The notes: generated by a model not told the origin, from the sequence alone. A DNA stretch of 12,619 nt from UBA10002 sp964373775 (GCA_964373775.1 CAYJWA010000027.1:1-12619), one strand, 5' to 3'; positions 1-5,443 are shown, counted from the first letter of the stretch. Translations and numbers: made by a program.

Positions 1-98
1 TTCTGCCTCCGCATCACCTCAAAATCTCTTTTGAATTGATAGACGAAGAGTCGCGCAAACTCACCTTCAATTAGCCAGCGCCGCTCGCCATAAATCAT
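1..98 (-). CDS. Partial ORF at left edge, unknown protein
   Basis: An open frame on the minus strand runs from an ATG at 98-96 off the left edge, giving 32 codons (MIYGERRWLIEGEFARLF...). An in-frame ATG at 134-132 would add 12 residues (MRSHTKYAFAKK) and would place the start inside the perfect palindrome at 111-146. The predicted peptide is rich in basic and aromatic residues, and no family is recognised. A purine run (GAAGAAG) lies directly before ATG 98, too close for a standard Shine-Dalgarno. The frame follows the PaaX/Cas2-like gene on the same strand. The operator-like palindrome sits at its start, so it may be controlled by that regulator. The fragment is short, so it may not be a real gene. 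Confidence 0.35.
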   Translation of the reverse strand, partial: MIYGERRWLIEGEFARLFVYQFKRDFEVMRRQ

Positions 99-110
99 CT
101 TCTTCGCAAA

Positions 111-146
111 TGCGTATTTAGTATGCGATCGCATACTAAATACGCA
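111..146. promoter_or_regulatory. 36-bp perfect palindrome, candidate operator A
   Basis: Bases 111-128 are the exact reverse complement of 129-146. The core is GTATGCGATCGCATAC, flanked by TTTA/TAAA and TGCG/CGCA arms. A 28-bp subset (115-142) matches the second palindrome at 774-801 at 23 of 28 positions. It lies between the stop of the PaaX/Cas2-like gene and the start of the partial left-edge ORF. No T-run follows it, so it is more like a protein-binding site than a terminator. Binding by the adjacent regulator is inferred. Confidence 0.6.
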
Positions 147-169
147 TCTCATTGTGAGGGCGCGCCGGG

Positions 170-742
170 TTACTTGGTATAGACATCAAAGTAATCCCGC
201 AGGGGCGCGTCATTTTCGAGACCCTCAACAATAAGATATAAAACATCTTTTCCGATTTTGAAGTCGGCCTTGAGGAGCGCAATGAAGTCCTCGCAGTCAT
301 GGGGGTACACCCAGACGCTTTTCTGCAATCTCTTGAAGCCGACAGCGCACAAGGTATCTCGCAAGCGGTTGCGCAGCCATTTTCTTTTCTCCGGTATGTC
401 AAAGATAAGAACACGCCAGCGCCCATCCCATGTCTCCGGTCGGGGCAGCTGGTAGTTAAAATGTTCCCACTCACGCAGTTTCTCCTTTCCTTTTTTTGTC
501 AACTCCAAAAATCTTCCACTCCAACGCAGTAGCCCGTTTCTCACCAGCCGTTCCCGCGCCGCAAGAATGGATCGGTATTTTCTTCGCCGCGCGTTGCGGT
601 CCATCAGTTTGTACATTTTGTAGATGCTCCCGGCCAACATCTCGGCGGTCAGGTCAGAAACCGACTGTGCAACCGAAAGCATTGTCCGCTGCAGTTCGGT
701 ATGTCTAATATCTTCTCTGACTTTTTGCTCCATCCTTCCCAT
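170..742 (-). CDS. PaaX-like winged-helix regulator with Cas2-like C-terminal domain
   Basis: About 190 residues. The N-terminal half holds a helical, winged-helix-like region (ARERLVRNGLLRW, then ELTKKGKEKL, roughly residues 60-90). The C-terminal half, from WDGRWRVLIFDIPE (Asp near residue 115) to YLIVEGLEN, has the ferredoxin-like pattern shared by PaaX C-terminal domains and Cas2. FDIPE aligns with the Cas2 metal-binding aspartate. Such proteins are common in CPR genomes and are often labelled Cas2, but no cas gene or repeat array is here, so I infer a transcriptional regulator. Start: a TTG start at 760 would overlap the -10 hexamer TATACT (751-756, preceded by TGG), so I chose ATG 742. 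ATG 733 is also possible, since GGGAAGG lies directly before it. Palindrome B overlaps the -35 region, suggesting autorepression. Confidence 0.75.
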   Translation of the reverse strand: MGRMEQKVREDIRHTELQRTMLSVAQSVSDLTAEMLAGSIYKMYKLMDRNARRRKYRSILAARERLVRNGLLRWSGRFLELTKKGKEKLREWEHFNYQLPRPETWDGRWRVLIFDIPEKRKWLRNRLRDTLCAVGFKRLQKSVWVYPHDCEDFIALLKADFKIGKDVLYLIVEGLENDAPLRDYFDVYTK

Positions 743-750
743 GCCAGGCA

Positions 751-759
751 AGTATACCA
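751..759 (-). promoter_or_regulatory. Extended -10 promoter of the PaaX/Cas2-like gene
   Basis: On the minus strand TG-G-TATACT is an extended -10 element, 8 bases before ATG 742. The expected transcript would start within a few bases of that ATG. The -35 position at 17-bp spacing (774-779, TATTTA) is weak and falls inside the palindrome at 774-801, where a bound repressor would block polymerase. Confidence 0.5.
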
Positions 760-773
760 AATAATGAATGAGG

Positions 774-801
774 TAAATAGTCTACGATCGCAGACTAAAT
801 A
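774..801. promoter_or_regulatory. Near-palindrome, candidate operator B
   Basis: The core TAGTCTACGATCGCAGACTA is self-complementary except for one symmetric pair. The full 28 bp match 115-142 at 23 positions, including an unbroken TGCGATCG on the minus strand. It sits between the minus-strand PaaX/Cas2-like promoter and a possible plus-strand promoter (TACACA 800-805, TAGAAT 822-827) for the structured RNA, so one site could affect both directions. Binding by the regulator is inferred from position and from having two copies. Confidence 0.6.
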
Positions 802-1002
802 CACACGTTAACAGTATATCATAGAATGCGGCGGGGGGTGTGGATAGTTACAACTCCGTAGATTGGAGGAGAACGAAAAGTTCCCCCACACTATTCTGGC
901 AGGAGTGGCTAAACGGGCCTCAATTTTGCTGAAGCAATTGCAGAAAAAAGGCTTTTTTTCTGCACAGTTTCAGCGTACCCGTGACGACAGCGGTTGCGAT
1001 GT

Positions 1003-1024
1003 CCATCGCATAATTATGCGATGG
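1003..1024. repeat. 22-bp perfect palindrome
   Basis: CCATCGCATAA is followed by its exact reverse complement, TTATGCGATGG. It contains ATCGCAT and ATGCGAT, the two heptamers that overlap at the centre of operator A (ATGCGATCGCAT), but here they are everted and spaced by AATT. As RNA it would form an 11-bp hairpin arm of the candidate ncRNA. It could also be a third binding site for the PaaX/Cas2-like protein. Confidence 0.5.
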
Positions 1025-1051
1025 TAGTGTACAGTCAACCTTAATAGAGAA

Positions 1052-1090
1052 CCGATTGTGGAGGAGTTTCTTCCGCGGTCGGCTTTTTTT
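1052..1090 (+). terminator. Rho-independent terminator before polA
   Basis: CCGATTGTGGAGG (1052-1064) pairs over 13 positions, allowing G-U, with CTTCCGCGGTCGG (1070-1082). The loop is AGTTT and the stem is followed by CTTTTTTT. It would end a plus-strand transcript coming from 800-1050. Confidence 0.7.
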
Positions 1091-1101
1091 GTACCGAAAA
1101 A

Positions 1102-1110
1102 TGTTAGAAT
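1102..1110 (+). promoter_or_regulatory. Extended -10 promoter of polA
   Basis: TG-T-TAGAAT ends 6 bases before ATG 1117, so the predicted +1 is at or next to the start codon and the mRNA would be leaderless. No clear -35 is seen. There is no Shine-Dalgarno sequence. Confidence 0.5.
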
Positions 1111-1116
1111 GTTTTT

Positions 1117-3669
1117 ATGAAGAAAACGGAGGGAAAACATAAACGACTGGTGCTCTTTGACGCGCATGCGATACTGCATCGCGCGTATCACGCGCTGCCG
1201 GAGTTTAGCAACTCAAAGGGCGAGCCCACGGGCGCGCTGTATGGGCTTGCGGCAATGCTCATAAAAATTATCGCGGATTTAAAACCCGACTACCTTGCGG
1301 CGGCGTATGATTTGCCGAAGCCGACCTTCCGACACGAGGCGTATAAGGATTACAAAGCGGGGCGCGCGAAAGCGGACGATGCGCTTATCTCGCAGATGAA
1401 GCGCTCGCGCGAGATTTTTGAGGCGTTCAACATCCCGATTTACGATAAGGAGGGGTTTGAGGCAGACGACATTCTCGGCGCTATCGTTGAACAAGTTAAA
1501 AGTAAAAAGTTAAAAGTTAAAAGTTACGATGTAGTCATCGTTATCGCGTCGGGGGACCTGGACACGCTCCAACTGGTTGATGACAAGCAAGTGCAGGTCT
1601 TTACTTTGCGTAAAGGAATTCAGGACACGGTGCTTTATGACGAAGAGAAGGTAAAAGAACGCTACGGGTTTTCTCCGGAGCTTTTGCCGGACTTCAAGGG
1701 GTTGTGCGGTGATGCGTCTGACAATATAAAAGGAGTGGCGGGTATCGGGGAAAAAACCGCGACTGAACTCATTAAGAACTTTGGCAGCGTTGAAGATATT
1801 TACAAGCAACTCAAAAATAAGAACTCAAAACTAAAAACGACAACAAAGCCCCGCGTGATCGGGCTTTTGGAGAAAGGAAAAGAAGATGCGGAGTTCAGCA
1901 AGATTTTGGCGACCATCCGGCGCGACGCACCGATTACTTTCACGCTACCGGAGACGCCGTGGCGGGAGGGCGTGGATATAGCCAAAGCGGAAAAGCTCTT
2001 CAGCGAGCTGGAGTTTCGGACGCTCGCAGAGCGTTTCAAAGAAACGCTTGCGGCCAACGGCAAACGGCCAATGGCTAATGACCAACGGGAAGAAGACACC
2101 CCCCTCAATCCATTCTCTTCCTCCGAAGGCGGATCCGCCTCTGGCGGAAAAGATGGGGGAAAGGAAAAAGGGGAAAAGAGGGGAAGAGAACCCACTACAC
2201 CAGCCCAGGCTACACTTTATTCAAGTAAAGAGAAGCCGCAGGGTGGAGATGTGCAGGAGCTTGCGGTGGCGCTCTGGCTCATTAACTCCAATCTGACGAA
2301 CCCGACACTTCAGGATATTTGTAGTTTTGCGCAGACGAAGGATATGAGCATTGCGTGGGCCAAGATTATGGCGGAATTGAAAGCGCGGCAACTTACCAAG
2401 GTGTTTGAAGAGATCGAGCAGCCGCTCATTCCCGTGATAGAGAAGATGAACAAGCGCGGGGTGAAGACCGATGTTGCGTACCTGAAGAACCTCTCGCAGG
2501 AATATCACAAGGAACTCTCAACACTTGAGCAGGCGATTCACAAACTCGCGGGGACAGAGTTCAACATCAATTCACCAAAACAGCTTGGCGATATTCTCTT
2601 CAATAAGCTCGGACTCAAGGCGGCGCGGCAGAAGAAGACCGCGGGAGGAGCACTCTCTACTCGAGAATCGGAGCTTGAGAAGATGCGGGAGATGCACCCC
2701 ATCATCCCGAAGATTCTGGAGTACCGCGAGTTTCAGAAGCTCCTCTCCACCTATATAGACAATTTGCCGGAGATGGTCGGTAAAGACGGGCGCCTCCATA
2801 CCGAGTTTCTACAGACGGGAGCGGCAACGGGGCGAATGGCCTCCCAAGACCCGAACCTGCAGAACATTCCGATTCAAACCGAGCGCGGGCGGCGCATCAG
2901 GAATGCGTTTGTCGCCGAAAAGGGGTTTCGGCTTCTCGCATTCGACTATTCCCAGATCGAGCTTCGGGTCGCCGCGATACTTTCCGGCGATGAGAAACTT
3001 ATTCACATCTTTCAGGCGGGGGAGGATGTGCACACCTCTGTCGCGGCTTTTGTCTTTCGCGTGCCGCGCGATGAGATTACCAAAGAGATGCGGCGCGAGG
3101 CGAAGGTGATTAACTTCGGGATGCTCTACGGTATGGGCGTGACTGCGCTTCAACAGGCACTCAAAGAGGGAAACACTGCCGTGTCGCGCGCGGACGCGCA
3201 GCGCTTCTTAGACGACTATTTCACGCACTTCCACATGCTCGCCGAATACATCGAGGGGGTCAAGGCCGCCGCCGCGGCGAATGGCTACACCGAAACGCTC
3301 TTCGGCCGCCGCCGTTCCTTTGAAGCCATTCACTCGCACATTCCCTACATCCGCGCGGCGGCGGAGCGGCAAGCCATGAACGCGCCGTTTCAGGGCACGG
3401 CCGCGGATATTCTGAAGCTCGCCATGATTCGAGTGGATGAGTTTTTGAGGAAGGAGAAATTGGGCGACAAAGTATTTCTCATTCTCTCCGTGCACGATGA
3501 GTTGGTCTATGAGATTCCCGAGAAGCTTATCAAACCGCTCGCGCCGCAGATTAAAAAAGTCATGGAAACCGTGTTGCCGCCCAAGCTCGCAAAGGGTGTG
3601 CCGATTCTTGCGGACGCGAGCGTGGGGGACAGTTGGGGTACCATGAAGCGTTTAGCGGGGAGCGTTTAG
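1117..3669 (+). CDS. polA: DNA polymerase I
   Basis: 850 residues. The N-terminal 5'-3' exonuclease region (about 10-300) has EADD at 115-118, SGDLDTLQLV and the helix-hairpin-helix GDASDNIKGVAGIGEKTA near 199-216. The C-terminal polymerase domain (about 400-850) has DPNLQNIPI (from 578), motif A with DYSQIELR (Asp610), motif B RREAKVINFGMLYG (from 659) and motif C VHDELV (His793, Asp794), so nick translation and gap filling should be intact. Between them is only a short linker (about 312-400) with no proofreading DEDD residues visible. Part of that linker is low-complexity (SSSEGGSASGGKDGGKEKGEKRG). Three coding stretches (residues about 126-138, 231-243 and 312-325) and the stop are written in period-7 tracts. 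The natural C-terminus probably ended near SWGTMK. The gene is probably leaderless. Confidence 0.97.
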   Translation: MKKTEGKHKRLVLFDAHAILHRAYHALPEFSNSKGEPTGALYGLAAMLIKIIADLKPDYLAAAYDLPKPTFRHEAYKDYKAGRAKADDALISQMKRSREIFEAFNIPIYDKEGFEADDILGAIVEQVKSKKLKVKSYDVVIVIASGDLDTLQLVDDKQVQVFTLRKGIQDTVLYDEEKVKERYGFSPELLPDFKGLCGDASDNIKGVAGIGEKTATELIKNFGSVEDIYKQLKNKNSKLKTTTKPRVIGLLEKGKEDAEFSKILATIRRDAPITFTLPETPWREGVDIAKAEKLFSELEFRTLAERFKETLAANGKRPMANDQREEDTPLNPFSSSEGGSASGGKDGGKEKGEKRGREPTTPAQATLYSSKEKPQGGDVQELAVALWLINSNLTNPTLQDICSFAQTKDMSIAWAKIMAELKARQLTKVFEEIEQPLIPVIEKMNKRGVKTDVAYLKNLSQEYHKELSTLEQAIHKLAGTEFNINSPKQLGDILFNKLGLKAARQKKTAGGALSTRESELEKMREMHPIIPKILEYREFQKLLSTYIDNLPEMVGKDGRLHTEFLQTGAATGRMASQDPNLQNIPIQTERGRRIRNAFVAEKGFRLLAFDYSQIELRVAAILSGDEKLIHIFQAGEDVHTSVAAFVFRVPRDEITKEMRREAKVINFGMLYGMGVTALQQALKEGNTAVSRADAQRFLDDYFTHFHMLAEYIEGVKAAAAANGYTETLFGRRRSFEAIHSHIPYIRAAAERQAMNAPFQGTAADILKLAMIRVDEFLRKEKLGDKVFLILSVHDELVYEIPEKLIKPLAPQIKKVMETVLPPKLAKGVPILADASVGDSWGTMKRLAGSV
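1494..1528 (+). repeat. Period-7 tract inside polA, exonuclease domain
   Basis: Five consecutive 7-base units based on AGTTAAA, with one AGTAAAA and one AGTTACG. It encodes a Lys/Val/Ser-rich loop (VKSKKLKVKS) between the helix after EADD and the strand before SGDLD, a surface loop of variable length in this family. Such runs elsewhere in the window are intergenic. Confidence 0.8.
1809..1843 (+). repeat. Period-7 tract inside polA, after the HhH
   Basis: Five 7-base units related to ACTCAAA (two exact, then ACTAAAA and ACGACAA). It encodes a Lys/Asn/Thr-rich loop (QLKNKNSKLKTTTK) following the helix-hairpin-helix region. Confidence 0.7.
2051..2092 (+). repeat. Period-7 tract inside polA linker
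   Basis: Six 7-base units, starting CGGCCAA, CGGCAAA and then diverging through TGGCTAA to CGGGAAG. They code for ANGKRPMANDQRE at the start of the interdomain linker. Confidence 0.7.
2122..2189 (+). repeat. Hairpin repeat and polypurine run inside polA linker
   Basis: GGCGGATCCGCC (2128-2139) is a perfect palindrome overlapping a second hairpin, TCCGCC-TCT-GGCGGA (2134-2148). A nearly pure G/A run of about 40 bases follows, to 2189. The stretch is translated as the Ser/Gly/Lys-rich linker. Its composition is like dispersed intergenic sequence rather than coding sequence. Confidence 0.55.
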
Positions 3670-3681
3670 CGTTTAGAAAAA
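3647..3681 (+). repeat. Period-7 tract carrying the polA stop codon
   Basis: Five 7-base units based on AGCGTTT (three exact copies, one AGCGGGG, one AGAAAAA). The polA stop TAG (3667-3669) is made by the junction of two units, so the last residues (KRLAGSV) come from the tract. Confidence 0.8.
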
Positions 3682-3697
3682 GACGATACCCCGCTTT

Positions 3698-3716
3698 ATC
3701 TCGAATGGGATTTTTT
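3698..3716 (+). terminator. Weak terminator after polA
   Basis: ATCTC and GGGAT can pair over 5 bp around a GAAT loop, followed directly by a T-run. The stem is short, so this is tentative. Confidence 0.35.
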
Positions 3717-3734
3717 ATGCGTCGTTTCGCGTTA

Positions 3735-3743
3735 TGCTAAAAT
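3735..3743 (+). promoter_or_regulatory. Extended -10 promoter of the small transcript
   Basis: TG-C-TAAAAT ends 7 bases before ATG 3751, the same geometry as the other leaderless promoters in this window. No good -35 is seen. Confidence 0.45.
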
Positions 3744-3750
3744 GGGTGGA

Positions 3751-3834
3751 ATGAAAAAGGATTATCACATTGGTTTTGTTTCAGTCGCTGATTTTGTGGA
3801 GATGAGAAAACGCCTCACTTCGTTTTTGAAGTGA
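3751..3834 (+). CDS. Small ORF, 27 residues, in a self-contained unit
   Basis: ATG at 3751 opens 27 codons beginning MKKDYHIGF and ending in LTSFLK, with TGA at 3832-3834 inside the descending arm of the terminator hairpin. Promoter, ORF and terminator fit in about 110 bases, independent of polA and holA. The peptide has no recognised family or signal sequence. It may be a true small protein, a leader peptide whose translation affects the terminator and so readthrough into holA, or merely an open frame in a small RNA of about 95-100 nt. Confidence 0.35.
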   Translation: MKKDYHIGFVSVADFVEMRKRLTSFLK

Positions 3835-3846
3835 GGCGCTTTCTTG
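3811..3846. terminator. Strong, probably bidirectional terminator
   Basis: CGCCTCACTTC (3811-3821) and GAAGTGAGGCG (3828-3838) form a perfect 11-bp stem with a GTTTTT loop. It is followed by CTTTCTT on the plus strand and preceded by GAGAAAA, which gives a T-run on the minus strand. Confidence 0.8.
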
Positions 3847-3884
3847 TGACCCCTGCCGAAGCAAGGGAGGGCCGAAGCCATTTG

Positions 3885-3893
3885 TGCTATAAA
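3885..3893 (+). promoter_or_regulatory. Probable extended -10 promoter of holA
   Basis: TG-C-TATAAA lies about 40 bases before the holA ATG. Unlike other genes here this predicts a leader of about 33 nt. The leader contains AGAGGTGAT (3901-3909), a strong anti-SD match, but no start codon sits at normal distance from it, so its role is unclear. Confidence 0.45.
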
Positions 3894-3933
3894 GATAGCA
3901 AGAGGTGATAGTAAAGTCAAGCCATTTATCAAC

Positions 3934-4650
3934 ATGTTGTATTTTTTCTACGGAACGGATGGGGCGGCGGCGCGCGCGAAGGCGCGGGAGCTTTTGGAGT
4001 CCTTGCAAAAGGAGGAGCCGGATGCGCGAGTGTTTCGGATAGACCCCGAGCGATGGGTGGAGGTGCATCTGGAGGAGCTTATCGGAGGTCAAGGATTGTT
4101 TGAGCAGAAGCTCTTGGTATTCGCTGACCGGCTGTTTGAGAACGAGGAAGCGGAAGCGGCGATTGAAAAGAATCTGTCAGAGATAGGAAAGTCCAATAAC
4201 ATTTTTATCTTTTTAGAACAAAAAGTACGCAAGCCGTTTTTGCTTGAAATCACGGAAGTCGCCGAGGAAGCAGAAGAGTTTGCAAGTAAGGAAGCGAAGA
4301 AAAAACCCGAGTTTGATATCTTTTCGTTGACCGATGCGTTCGGCAGGCGGGATAAAAAGAATCTCTGGGCACTCTTCCAAAAAGCAGTTGCAAGCGGCGC
4401 GGCACCGGAAGAGATACACGGGATGTTGTTCTGGCAGTTGAAAAGCATGCTCCTCGCGATGCACTGCAAAAACGCAGAGGAGGCGGGGGTGAAGCCGTTT
4501 GTTTGGAGCAAAGCCAGAACATTCGCGAAAAATTGGAGCGAGGGAGAACTGAAGAAACTTTCGTCAAGATTGGTTTCGCTCTACCACGACTCCCACCGCG
4601 GGCTCCACGAATTCCCGATCGCGCTTGAGCGGCTGATTTTGAGTTTGTAA
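3934..4650 (+). CDS. holA: DNA polymerase III delta subunit
   Basis: 238 residues. Delta is the clamp-loader subunit that opens the sliding clamp. The N-terminus MLYFFYGTDGAAARAKARELL has the family's opening strand and helix, followed by FRIDPE, EELIGGQGLFEQKLLVFADRLF and FIFLEQKV. The C-terminal helical region (about 130-238) includes DAFGRRDKKNLWALFQKAV, IHGMLFWQLKSML and a typical end (HEFPIALERLIL). It is shorter than the roughly 340 residues of E. coli HolA, as often in CPR. ATG 3934 is the only good start in frame. The stop lies 5 bases from the 3' end of the convergent tRNA-Lys gene. Confidence 0.85.
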   Translation: MLYFFYGTDGAAARAKARELLESLQKEEPDARVFRIDPERWVEVHLEELIGGQGLFEQKLLVFADRLFENEEAEAAIEKNLSEIGKSNNIFIFLEQKVRKPFLLEITEVAEEAEEFASKEAKKKPEFDIFSLTDAFGRRDKKNLWALFQKAVASGAAPEEIHGMLFWQLKSMLLAMHCKNAEEAGVKPFVWSKARTFAKNWSEGELKKLSSRLVSLYHDSHRGLHEFPIALERLILSL

Positions 4651-4655
4651 AAAAG

Positions 4656-4726
4656 TCCGCCCACTTGGAATCGAACCAAAATCAATTGCTTAAAAGGCAA
4701 CTGCTCTACCATTGAGCTATGGGCGG
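4656..4726 (-). tRNA. tRNA-Lys(TTT)
   Basis: Minus-strand cloverleaf. Acceptor CCGCCCA/TGGGCGG with discriminator A; D arm GCTC-AATGGTA-GAGC; anticodon arm GTTGC-CTTTTAA-GCAAT giving anticodon TTT; variable loop TGAT; T arm TTTGG-TTCGATT-CCAAG. CCA is not encoded; the sequence continues CTTTTTT, which may also end transcription. It faces holA tail to tail. Confidence 0.95.
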
Positions 4727-4798
4727 CTAAATCATTCGTTTTAGCGACTGATCGCCCGACCAGTTTGAGTACATCCTGGTCTAGGGGTTCCTATTTTT

Positions 4799-4953
4799 AT
4801 AGGACTTACGCGTTTGGTCTGAATTCTCCCTTCATAAAGGGAGTACACATTAGGGGGAGGGATTTTGGGCTCTGGTATAAAGGCGAAATCCCCCGCCTTT
4901 CAGGCATCCCCTTTAAGAAAGGGAGAATAAAACCCCAAACGCGTAAGTCCTAT
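4799..4953. mobile_element. MITE-like element with 19-bp terminal inverted repeats
   Basis: ATAGGACTTACGCGTTTGG at 4799-4817 is repeated exactly, inverted, at 4935-4953. The element is about 150 bp and has no ORF. Taking GGACTTACGCG as the true end, TA dinucleotides flank both sides (4800-4801, 4951-4952), as left by Tc1/mariner-IS630-type transposases; the family is inferred only from this. Inside are further inverted arms: CTCCCTT-CATA-AAGGGAG (4826-4843), CCTTT-AAG-AAAGG near 4910-4922, and GGGGGAGGGATTT facing AAATCCCCC. The element lies in the spacer between tRNA-Lys and DoxX (4727-5023), which otherwise holds no gene. Confidence 0.75.
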
Positions 4954-4986
4954 TTTATAGCACATTCCCGCAGAAAATTGAATTCC

Positions 4987-5001
4987 GCGCGGAGTCCGCG
5001 C
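4987..5001 (-). terminator. Possible terminator after the DoxX gene
   Basis: GCGCGG-AGT-CCGCGC forms a compact 6-bp GC stem 23 bases past the DoxX stop. Only a loose AT-rich stretch (AATTCAATTTT) follows on the minus strand, so termination is uncertain. Confidence 0.3.
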
Positions 5002-5023
5002 AGTTCGGCGTCAAGTCCGCATT

Positions 5024-5428
5024 CTACAAGGGCACATCAAACGCGAAGAATCCGGCGCCGGAGAAGAGGAGCGAGAGCGAGATGATGAAAAGGAGCAGGA
5101 AGAACCGCCGGTCATGCGGCCAACGGTCGCCGTACTTTTTCTTTAGGTACAGCACAGCGGCGCTGATAAGCGCGGCGGCAAGCGCGGCGAGTTGCGTGTA
5201 TAGACCGACAATGAGCAGCGCGCCGACGACCATCTCAACAATTCCCAGAACGAGCGCATAGCGGGCGCCGGGGCGGAAACCAAACGACTCAAAGAGAGCG
5301 GCCTTTTCCGCTCTTTGCCGGCGGAGTTTACTCCAGCCGAAATCAAAAAACATGACGCCGAGCGCAATGCGCAAGAGAAGCGGGGCGATGAGACCGAAGG
5401 CGAGAAGGTCAGGAAAAGGGTTTAACAT
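5024..5428 (-). CDS. DoxX family membrane protein
   Basis: 134 residues with four hydrophobic segments (about 8-28, 56-76, 77-93 and 107-127), the DoxX four-helix arrangement. It includes the typical LLRIALGVMFFDFGWSKL first helix, the EMVVGALLIVGLYTQLAAL middle part and a Trp/His/Asp-rich loop (GDRWPHDRRFF) before the last helix. DoxX proteins are small membrane subunits or quinone-linked redox proteins of mostly unclear function, so no specific role is assigned. The start ATG 5428 lies exactly where an extended -10 (5435-5443) predicts +1. It is divergent from the TrmH-like gene; the gap of 60 bases is filled by a period-7 tract. Confidence 0.8.
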   Translation of the reverse strand: MLNPFPDLLAFGLIAPLLLRIALGVMFFDFGWSKLRRQRAEKAALFESFGFRPGARYALVLGIVEMVVGALLIVGLYTQLAALAAALISAAVLYLKKKYGDRWPHDRRFFLLLFIISLSLLFSGAGFFAFDVPL

Positions 5429-5434
5429 AGCTCA

Positions 5435-5443
5435 ATACTACCA
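5435..5443 (-). promoter_or_regulatory. Extended -10 promoter of DoxX
   Basis: Minus-strand TG-G-TAGTAT ends 6 bases before ATG 5428, predicting a leaderless mRNA. The -35 at 17-bp spacing (TGTTAA, 5458-5463) is weak and lies in the period-7 tract. Confidence 0.45.

Larger units (their letters stand above)
834..1090 (+). ncRNA. Candidate structured noncoding RNA upstream of polA
   Basis: There is no convincing ORF on either strand, but several helices can be drawn by eye. An outer helix pairs GTGTGG (838-843 region) with CCACAC near 885-890, enclosing hairpins CTCC/GGAG and GAAC/GTTC. Next come TTGCT-GA-AGCAA (about 926-937), a 10-bp stem GCAGAAAAAA/TTTTTTCTGC (940-963), and a GGTTG/CAACC helix enclosing the 22-bp palindrome at 1003-1024. 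A 13-bp terminator closes the region (1052-1082 plus T-run). A possible promoter is TACACA-16-TAGAAT (800-827), giving a transcript of about 255 nt. No plus-strand gene lies upstream to need this terminator, and polA has its own -10 after it. I see none of the conserved elements of tmRNA, RNase P RNA or SRP RNA. A polA leader or unrelated repeats remain possible. Confidence 0.4.

Noticed and set aside
170..760. CRISPR-Cas2 call for the PaaX-like protein
   Set aside because: The C-terminal fold resembles Cas2, but there is an added winged-helix-like N-terminus, no repeat-spacer array and no other cas gene in the window.
743..760. TTG start at 760 for the PaaX/Cas2-like gene
   Set aside because: It overlaps the extended -10 TGGTATACT and would lie upstream of the predicted transcript start.
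940..963. GCAGAAAAAA/TTTTTTCTGC hairpin as a terminator
   Set aside because: The T-run is inside the stem rather than after it, and a better terminator lies at 1052-1090.
834..1090. tmRNA, RNase P RNA or SRP RNA identity for the structured region
   Set aside because: I could not find their conserved core motifs, so no known RNA name is given.
1800..2195. Minus-strand open frames inside polA (for example 131 residues at 1800-2195)
   Set aside because: They are shadows of the polA frame, with low-complexity sequence from the linker.
3901..3909. AGAGGTGAT as Shine-Dalgarno of holA
   Set aside because: It is about 25 bases from ATG 3934 and no in-frame start codon lies at a usable distance.
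4765..5085. 106-residue frame over the MITE
   Set aside because: It spans both inverted repeats and the end of the DoxX gene in antisense; the composition is not protein-like.
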